DNA of 64,000 bases. It comes from Nostoc parmelioides FACHB-3921. Lineage in GTDB: Bacteria; Cyanobacteriota; Cyanobacteriia; Cyanobacteriales; Nostocaceae. A program made the position numbers and the translations under genes. A model generated the notes under the pieces. The model saw only the letters and a program-made list of their open reading frames with translations, was not told the DNA's origin and made no database searches. The stretch lies in contig NZ_JACJQL010000004.1 in assembly GCF_014696625.1 (NCBI RefSeq), positions 62,001 through 126,000 of the forward strand. The letters run 5' to 3'. Shown piece by piece: positions 18,201-25,600 of the stretch (position 1 is its first letter; each line of letters begins with the position of its first letter).

Positions 18201-18980
18201 ATGTGTCAACTATTGGGAATGAATTGCAATGTGCCAACGGATATCTGTTTTTCCTTTGAAGGATTTTCCGCGCGGGGAGGAAAGACAGATCATCACAGTG
18301 ATGGTTGGGGAATTGCTTTTTTTGAAGGAAAGGGATGTCGAATATTTTTAGATGCTAAACCCTCTATAGATTCTCCGATAGCCGATTTTGTGCGATGTTA
18401 TCCCATTCACTCTACCCATGTCATCGCCCATATTCGCAAGGCGACCCAAGGTGAAGTCGCCTTAGAAAACTGCCATCCTTTCCGCCGAGAACTCTGGGGA
18501 AGATATTGGGTGTTTGCTCACAATGGTAATTTGCCAGATTTTGAGCCACCAATACAAGGTTTTTATCAAGCTGTCGGTCATACTGACAGTGAGAAAGCAT
18601 TCTGCTTGATATTAGAAACACTGCGGCAAAATTTTCCCGAAGGTAAACCTTCCCTAGAAAAACTGTATCCTGTACTGCAACGAGTTACAGAAAGATTAGC
18701 TGCAATTGGTGTTTTCAACTATCTACTATCCGACGGAGAACATTTCTTTACCCATTGTTCAACAAACCTAAGTTACATAGTGCGTCAAGCACCTTTTGCG
18801 GCTGCACACCTGATTGATCAGGATATGACAGTAGATTTTAATGAATTGACAACACCAAGCGATCGCGTCGCTGTTATTGCCACTACACCGCTTACAGATA
18901 ACGAAGTTTGGACACCAATTCAACCAGGAGAACTGTTAGTCTTTCAGGACGGTTTGCCACTAAAGCATATATTCAATTAA
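18201..18980 (+). CDS. Class II glutamine amidotransferase (YafJ/EgtC-like)
   Basis: A 259-residue stand-alone N-terminal-nucleophile amidotransferase domain. Cys2 (after Met removal) is the expected nucleophile, and the fold motifs HHSDGWGIAFF, HIRKATQGEVALENCHPF and FAHNGNL are all present. It would hydrolyse glutamine or a gamma-glutamyl compound; no synthetase domain is fused, so the acceptor reaction is unknown. Related proteins include YafJ-type proteins of unknown role and EgtC of ergothioneine synthesis, but no egt genes are nearby. The gap to the next gene is 230 bases, so co-transcription with the HDO-like gene is possible but not shown. Confidence 0.85.
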   Translation: MCQLLGMNCNVPTDICFSFEGFSARGGKTDHHSDGWGIAFFEGKGCRIFLDAKPSIDSPIADFVRCYPIHSTHVIAHIRKATQGEVALENCHPFRRELWGRYWVFAHNGNLPDFEPPIQGFYQAVGHTDSEKAFCLILETLRQNFPEGKPSLEKLYPVLQRVTERLAAIGVFNYLLSDGEHFFTHCSTNLSYIVRQAPFAAAHLIDQDMTVDFNELTTPSDRVAVIATTPLTDNEVWTPIQPGELLVFQDGLPLKHIFN

Positions 18981-19210
18981 GCATCTTATCCATTACACAT
19001 TGATTCTAGGAAACCGTTAAATCAAAGTTAAAAGTTTTTACAAAGATACTGTAATCATTACTTAAGTAAGTACTAAGTGCATGGTAGTTTAAGAGGGAAT
19101 TTTTTTGAAAAAATCCAGATTTTTTTTCTTTTAAAACTCGGTGTTAGCACTCATGATTGCTAATTGTAAAGAAAGCTATCTTGTATTCAAGTAGGTAATC
19201 ATAAAACACC

Positions 19211-19900
19211 ATGAAAGCCATACAAGAATATCTGGAAAAGAAACAAAAACTGTTAATCAAACACAGTTTTTTTCAACAGTTAATATTGGGTGAGTCTACA
19301 TTAGAAGATTTTGCCAGAATGGCTCCTATCATAGGTTTTTGGGTGATGTCTTTCCAGGATTTATTGAGAATAAATTTATCATTAATTAATGATAAACACT
19401 ACTATCAATTCGTCAGAAAACACCTCATGGAAGATATCGGTCACGAAAAATGGTTTTTATATGACCTGAAAGTATTAAATACGGAACAACCGAATTTACA
19501 GGTTCTCTACAGCAAACCGCATACTCCTGTGCGTGATGCAACATTTTCACTCATCTCGGAAGTCTTTCGTGCTAACAATGACCATGAAAGAATAACTTTA
19601 ATACTTACACTAGAATCGGCAGGTCATGTGTTTTTTGAATATGTTGCAGACTTCATTAAGAAAAATAACTGTGACACATCTCTTAAATACTTTTCCAGTC
19701 ATCATCTTGGTGTTGAAAAAGAACATGAGATTTTCGAGACAGGAATGCAGGATTTAATCGTAAATATACATTTAAATCATGAGCAAAGAATACATCATCT
19801 CAAGATGATCGATCGTATATATGAAGCTTTTGATCTCATGTTTGATGGTCTAGCTGTTGCTTTATCTCCCTCCGCAGCATTGATGGTAGCCACTTCGTAG
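19211..19900 (+). CDS. Heme-oxygenase-like / TenA-fold protein, candidate diiron oxygenase
   Basis: A 229-residue all-helical protein of the TenA/PqqC/heme-oxygenase superfamily. Conserved carboxylate/His pairs occur where metal ligands sit in heme-oxygenase-like diiron oxidases: E74-H78 (EDIGHEKW), E135-H139 (ESAGHVFFE) and E169/E171-H172 (VEKEHE). No Cys of thiaminase II type is at the usual place, which argues against plain TenA. Family members oxidise amines, fatty acids or guanidines, often in natural-product pathways. A SAM methyltransferase follows 96 bases downstream and an FAD oxidase beyond it, so a joint pathway is plausible. Ligand assignment and substrate are inferences. Confidence 0.7.
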   Translation: MKAIQEYLEKKQKLLIKHSFFQQLILGESTLEDFARMAPIIGFWVMSFQDLLRINLSLINDKHYYQFVRKHLMEDIGHEKWFLYDLKVLNTEQPNLQVLYSKPHTPVRDATFSLISEVFRANNDHERITLILTLESAGHVFFEYVADFIKKNNCDTSLKYFSSHHLGVEKEHEIFETGMQDLIVNIHLNHEQRIHHLKMIDRIYEAFDLMFDGLAVALSPSAALMVATS

Positions 19901-19996
19901 ACCATAACAACAATCAAAGCAATTCATAATTCGCTTTTTATGCGTTGTAACAGCGATTTAGTCCCCGACATTTTGTAAAAAAAAATCAGAGTATTT

Positions 19997-20731
19997 ATGG
20001 AAAAGCTTAGTGCTATCAAAAAACCTGACATTAACATTGCTGATGCTTGGGAACAATATTGGAACAAAACTTTAGTTAATGCGACTCCAATTTTGTGGGA
20101 TGCCAATGTAGAACGAGCTGTAGTCTTTGATTTACCACGGTTTGAATTATTATTTAATACCGAACTACCACTCATTGATTTCGCCTGTGGTAATGGGACA
20201 CAAACTAAATTTCTCTCCCAATTTTTCCCTAGAGTTATCGGATTGGATGTCTCTAAATCTGCTCTAGAAATTGCATCTAAGGAAAATGCTGCTGCAAATA
20301 TTTCATATCGCCTTTTTGATGGTTTAGTACCTGAACAAGCTGCACAGATACATTCGGAAATAGGCGATGCTAATATTTATATGAGAACAGGATTTCACCA
20401 CATTCCTGTAGACAAAAGAGAATTACTTGCTCAATCTTTACGGACACTTCTTGGTAAAAAAGGAGCAATGTATTTAATTGAATTAGGTACTGGCTGTATT
20501 GACTTCTTTAACTCACTCTTGGAAAAGTATGGACAATTACCATACGAACTATTGTTAGTAATGGAACACGGCATTAGACCAGGGATTTTTACAGCAGAAG
20601 ATATTGAATTATATTTTCCTGATTTTGAAATTCTCAGTCAGGGTGAAGGCTTATTCCAAAGTATTCATAAACTACCAGAGGGAAACTACGCAACACCACC
20701 AGCATTTTGGGCAGTAATTAAACACCGCTAA
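19997..20731 (+). CDS. SAM-dependent class I methyltransferase
   Basis: A 244-residue Rossmann-type methyltransferase with motif I IDFACGNG (60-67), the acidic SAM-ribose position D84 in GLDVSKSALEIA, and a post-motif loop YMRTGFHHIPV (128-137) where the catalytic region usually lies. The N-terminal about 45 residues (ADAWEQYWNKTLVNATPILWD) form a substrate lid. It is spaced 96 bases after the HDO-like gene and 146 bases before the FAD oxidase, all on one strand, so a three-gene unit is possible. The substrate is not predictable; C, N or O methylation are all open. Confidence 0.85.
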   Translation: MEKLSAIKKPDINIADAWEQYWNKTLVNATPILWDANVERAVVFDLPRFELLFNTELPLIDFACGNGTQTKFLSQFFPRVIGLDVSKSALEIASKENAAANISYRLFDGLVPEQAAQIHSEIGDANIYMRTGFHHIPVDKRELLAQSLRTLLGKKGAMYLIELGTGCIDFFNSLLEKYGQLPYELLLVMEHGIRPGIFTAEDIELYFPDFEILSQGEGLFQSIHKLPEGNYATPPAFWAVIKHR

Positions 20732-20789
20732 TACATCTCTAGAAATCCGATTTGGCTCTTGTTGGATTAGCCGGCGCTTGCACATATAG

Positions 20790-20876
20790 CTGTTGACAGT
20801 TAACTGTTAACTGTTAACTGTCAACAGTTAACAACCCTTTTTAGTAGTTATGCAATTTGAACGCGCATTAGCCTAC
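20790..20876 (+). repeat. Composite repeat copy 2, abutting the FAD oxidase start codon
   Basis: CTGTTGAC/TTAACTG heptamers (20790-20834) followed by the conserved tail ttagtagttatgcaa and cgcgcattag, ending one base before ATG 20878. The repeat therefore supplies the whole 5' untranslated region close to the start of this gene, and there is no Shine-Dalgarno. Confidence 0.88.
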
Positions 20877-20877
20877 C

Positions 20878-22221
20878 ATGAGTAAACAAAAAATTGATGC
20901 TCAAGGGGTGAATTTTAGCCAAGATCAGAGTCTTGTGTCGAGCGTTACTACTGACTTTGGCAATCTGATTAAAGGTAATACCCTTGGCATTATCCAACCT
21001 CACAATATTGAGGAAATCATTTCAGCAATAGAATTTGCCAAAAAACAGAATTTACGACTTAAACCTCGTGGTAAAGGTTACACTCAAAGCGGACAGTCTG
21101 TGGCTCAAAATGCTTTCACCCTTGATTTGACGCGACTAAACCGTGTATCTAAAGTAGATACTGTAATGCAGGCGATCGCTACTGAAGCTGGGGCAACATG
21201 GCAAGATATAGTTACCACAACTATGAAATACGGTATGCTTCCCTGTGTTCTTCCCCTAAATTTGGAACAAACAGTAGGAGGACTACTTTCCACAGGCGGT
21301 ATCGGTAGCACTGCCAATACTTATGGCCCCGTTGTTGCCAATGTGATTGATTTGCATATCATCACGGGGAATGGTGAACATATCCAATGTAGCCGCACAC
21401 AAACACCAGAACTATACCATGCAGCTTTAGGTGGTTTAGGAAGATGCGGTATTATTGCCAGCGCCACATTAGCATTACGGAAAACTAAAAAATACATTCG
21501 CACTTTCCATCTACTTTATGATTCTCTGAAAGCGTGGATGGATGACCATGTATTGTTAGGTAGAAATCACCAAATAGATCATTTAGAAGGATTCTGTTGG
21601 ACTTCGGCTAAAGGTATTCGTCAAACTACTAATGGTAAAAGATTCTTTGCCCATTGGCTTTATGGATTGCAAGTTGGCATTGAATATGATGAGTCAGTAC
21701 CATCTGCAAGTGATGTCTTACAAAACTTAAATTACTGGCAGCTTTTCCATACAGAAGATGAAGAAACTTTGAGCCATGTTTTTCGCTACCAACCCCGCTT
21801 TGAAGTTATGCGGGGAAGTGGTGCCTGGAACCAAGCTCACCCTTGGATAGAATGCTTCATTAGTGCTGAAGCTTTGACCGAAATTTTGCCAGAAATTCTC
21901 GATATGTTACCACTAAGCTTAGGCGATGGACACAGAGCCATTATGGTTGCATCAGATAATCTACCTAACTTATTTATGATGCCACCGGCCGAAAATATCC
22001 TTTGTTTTGCAATTCTTCCTATGGCTGTTCCAGTTGAAGATAGCAAAACTTTTGACGTGTTAGCAAAAGTTAATCAACTGCTTCTCTGTGCAGGAGGAAA
22101 ACGCTATCTCTCCGGTTGGCTTGGCAAATCAGATTTTAATTGGCAACAGCATTATGGCACCAGTTATGAAACTTGGGAGACCATGAAACAACGGTATGAT
22201 CCAAGTCATGTTCTCGGTTAA
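20878..22221 (+). CDS. FAD-linked oxidase (cytokinin-dehydrogenase-like)
   Basis: A 447-residue PCMH/FAD_binding_4 oxidoreductase. N-terminal FAD domain (about 35-215): LKPRGKGYTQSGQSV at 61-75, VGGLLSTGGIGSTANTYG and ALGGLGRCGII. The C-terminal half ends in a segment like the cytokinin-dehydrogenase substrate cap (HYGTSYETWETMKQRYDPSHVL). In plant cytokinin dehydrogenases a His in GRGHS binds FAD covalently; here Tyr68 takes that place, so flavin is probably non-covalent. No signal peptide. It would oxidise an amine or alcohol; the HDO-like and methyltransferase genes upstream hint at a shared product. Flanked on both sides by direct copies of a composite repeat. Confidence 0.85.
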   Translation: MSKQKIDAQGVNFSQDQSLVSSVTTDFGNLIKGNTLGIIQPHNIEEIISAIEFAKKQNLRLKPRGKGYTQSGQSVAQNAFTLDLTRLNRVSKVDTVMQAIATEAGATWQDIVTTTMKYGMLPCVLPLNLEQTVGGLLSTGGIGSTANTYGPVVANVIDLHIITGNGEHIQCSRTQTPELYHAALGGLGRCGIIASATLALRKTKKYIRTFHLLYDSLKAWMDDHVLLGRNHQIDHLEGFCWTSAKGIRQTTNGKRFFAHWLYGLQVGIEYDESVPSASDVLQNLNYWQLFHTEDEETLSHVFRYQPRFEVMRGSGAWNQAHPWIECFISAEALTEILPEILDMLPLSLGDGHRAIMVASDNLPNLFMMPPAENILCFAILPMAVPVEDSKTFDVLAKVNQLLLCAGGKRYLSGWLGKSDFNWQQHYGTSYETWETMKQRYDPSHVLG

Positions 22222-22267
22222 TAGGTTAAGCTATTCTGCTTTTAAATTGCATAATCCATCGTGAGGG

Positions 22268-22348
22268 TTGTTGACCGTTAACCGTTAACCGTTAACCGTT
22301 AACAGCCTTTATTAGTAGCTATGCAATTTAGGCGCGCATTAGGTTATC
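22268..22348 (+). repeat. Composite repeat copy 3, downstream of the FAD oxidase gene
   Basis: GTTGACC/GTTAACC heptamers (22268-22303) plus the tail ttagtagctatgcaa and gcgcgcattag, in the same orientation as the copies at 10196 and 20790. It closes the FAD oxidase gene into a directly repeated frame. Confidence 0.88.
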
Positions 22349-22676
22349 TTTAATCTGCCGTAATTTTGTTAGTAACTGAAATTAATGGGAATCCTAGACG
22401 TATAGCAATCCTAAATTAGGCAATGTACAACTTATTTTTAAAATCTGTTTCCATAGCTTGCTTTACTGGGTTGGCAAAAGACCTACAAGGTAAGAAGTTG
22501 GGGGTTGGGTTTGAAATTAGGTTGTATATTGCCTTAAATCATTGTTGAGAATTAGAGATTATTCTCCTTTAACTCTTCCTTAGCCAGAATTTAGAAGGAC
22601 AGCGTTAGCCAGGGATTAATTTCTCAAAACTCATTGAGGATAGCCATAATAGTCATTTGAGTCTAGGAATAAGACC
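22349..22676. other. Leader region of the dual kinase gene
   Basis: About 330 AT-rich bases with no gene. The kinase starts at a GTG without a clear Shine-Dalgarno, and no operator was recognised. Confidence 0.4.
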
Positions 22677-25600
22677 GTGGTAATTTCCCATAATGTTCAA
22701 GTTTCTGGTTACGAAATTTTAGAACTTACCCATTCTGGAGCTAACACTAACATCTACCGCGCTACAAAAGTAGATGGTAACACTCCCACGATTCTGAAAG
22801 TTTTAATAGACAATTATTTTTCCCTAGAAGCAATTGTCAGATTTAAACACGAATATTCTATTTCTGCTAACCTTGACCATCCCAATATCGTCAAGGTTGT
22901 CAGTTTGGAAACTCATCACAAACGATTAGTAATAGTATTTGAAGATTTTGGTGGTATTAGCCTCAAACAGTATCTTTATACCCATCAGCTTTCTTTGCGG
23001 CTGACTCTTCAAGTTGCCATTGCCATCACCCGTGCTTTAGTCTACATTCACGACAATAAAATTATTCATAAAGATATTAAACCCGGCAATATCATCATTA
23101 AAAATTTAGAAACTGGGTTACAACAAAAGCCAGAAGTAGCATCTAGCCTAATTATTAAACTCACTGATTTCAGCATTGCTTCCCGTTTAAAAAAGGAAAC
23201 GCCACAACTTATCAACCCCAACCAGCTAGAAGGAACACTAGCTTATATGTCGCCGGAACAAACGGGAAGGATGAACCGTAGCCTAGATTACCGTAGCGAC
23301 TTCTATTCATTGGGAATTACACTTTACGAAATGCTGACGGGACAATTACCGTTTAACAGCAGTGAACCCTTGGAATTAGTACACGCTCATATTGCCAAGG
23401 AACCGACACCCATACAGCAGCTAGCAGCAAACGTACCCAAGGCTGTTGTCGGTATCGTCCACAAGTTAATGGCTAAAAATGCAGAAGATAGATACTACTC
23501 TGCTCAAGGATTATTGGTTGATTTAGAGCAATGTTTAGAACAGCTTAATCATACAGGAGCGATCGCCGATTTTACTCCAGGTCGTTTAGATGTTTTCTCT
23601 CAGCTAATTATTCCCCAAAAGTTATATGGTCGAGAGAAGCAAGTGGAACAATTACTCCTTTCATTCGCACGAGTTAGCCGTGGTAACAGTGAGTTAACAT
23701 TAGTGTCCGGTTACTCCGGTATTGGTAAAACTTCCGTTATCAATGAAGTTAACAAGTCCATTACTCAAGTTAAGGGGTATTTTATTAGTGGTAAGTTTGA
23801 TCAGTTCAAGCGAGATATACCTTATTTATCACTCGTTCAGGCTTTTTCTTCCTTGATACGCCAACTCTTAACAGAATCCACAGCAAAACTGGAAATGTGG
23901 CGCAGCAATATACTGCAAGCAGTTGGTAGTAATGGAAAAGTAATTACAGATGTTATTCCAGAAGTCGAATTAATTATTGGGAAACAACCGGAAGTTGCTC
24001 AATTAAATCCTCATGAATCGCAGAATCGATTTAATCAAATCTTTCAAAAATTTATCCAAGTTTTTTGCTGTTGTGAACATCCATTAGTTATCTTTTTAGA
24101 CGATTTGCAGTGGGCAGATTCGGCAACATTAAACTTGATGGAATTATTAATTTGTGACCAATTAATTAAATATCTACTAATAATTGGAGCCTACCGTGAT
24201 AACGAAGTTAGTAAACTTCATCCTTTAGTCAGCACTATTGAAGAAATTAAGAAATCTGGCATTGTTGTCAACAACATTGAGTTGCAGCCGTTGGATCTAG
24301 CTAATGTAGTGGATTTTGTTCAAGACACCTTACATGATCATACTAGCAGATGCTATCCTTTAGCTACACTTGTTTTTAACAAAACTGCGGGAAATCCTTT
24401 TTTTATCAATCAACTACTCAAAGCATTGCATCAAGAATCACTACTAGTCTTTGATTTTAATACACAGCAATGGCAGTGGGAAATTCAGAGAATTGTTACT
24501 GTTGGTGTTTCTGATAAGAGCATAGTTGAATTAGTATCCAGCCGCATTCAAATATTGCCAGAAAAAACACAGAAAATATTACAACTAGCAGCCTGTATCG
24601 GTGATAAATTTAATCTTCAAGTATTATCGTTAGTGAATGAAAAATCAGTATTTGATACTGCAAATGAGCTTGATAATGCTCTCCAATCTGGTCTCATTTT
24701 ACCGTTAAATGAAACCTATCGTATACCGCTACTATTTGACTCCCAAGATAATATTGAATTTGATAGCAAACAAATTCTGTATAAATTCTTACATGATAGA
24801 GTACAACAAGCTGCATATTCGTTGATTCCTCAAAATCAAAAGCAAGATATCCATATTAAAATAGGTCGATTACTGCTTAAAAATATACCAGATAAAGATT
24901 TAGAAAATCATATTTTTGAGATTGTAAATCAGTTCAACAAAAGTATTAATCTTGTTATTGATGATTCGGAAAAAAATAAGCTAGTAGAATTAAATTTTAT
25001 AGCTGGACATAAATCACAACAAGCAACAGCCTATGAGCCTGCGCTTAGTTATTTCATGATGGCAATAAAACTTATAGGTGAATCATCATGGTTAACTAAT
25101 TACGAAACTGTCTTGAATCTATACCAAGAAGCTACAGAAGCGGCTTATCTGTGTGGACGGTTTGATACAATGCAGTATTTGGCAAATGCTGTGATTGATA
25201 ATGCTCATAACTTACAAGAGAAAATCAAAGTTTATAATCTAAAAATTCTGACAGCCATCGCTCAAAAACAGTTACAAGAAGCTTTGGGTCTTGGCTTGAA
25301 TTTACTAAATCAACTAGGAATTAATTTTCCGGAAGAACCGACTGATGATTTTGTTAATCAAGTACTACTAGAAACCAATTCCTTCATCCCTAGAAATAAC
25401 ATTCAAAGTTTGCTGCACCTACCTGAGATGACTGATGTCAAATCGTTGGCTGCTATGGAAATTTTAGATACAATTTCCACTGCTGCTTATTCAGCTTCTC
25501 CCAAGCTGATGCTGCTGATTAACTTGTCACGAGTAAAATTATCTTTACTTTATGGAAACTCTTCTTCTTCTCCCATAGCTTATGCAGCTTATGCACTGAT

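Noticed and set aside
18201..18980. Ergothioneine biosynthesis gene egtC
   Set aside because: No egtB or egtD homolog nearby, and the neighbouring methyltransferase does not look like EgtD; only the general class II amidotransferase call is supported.
19211..19900. Thiaminase II (tenA)
   Set aside because: The fold is shared, but the metal-type Glu/His pairs point to the diiron branch and no thiamin genes are near.
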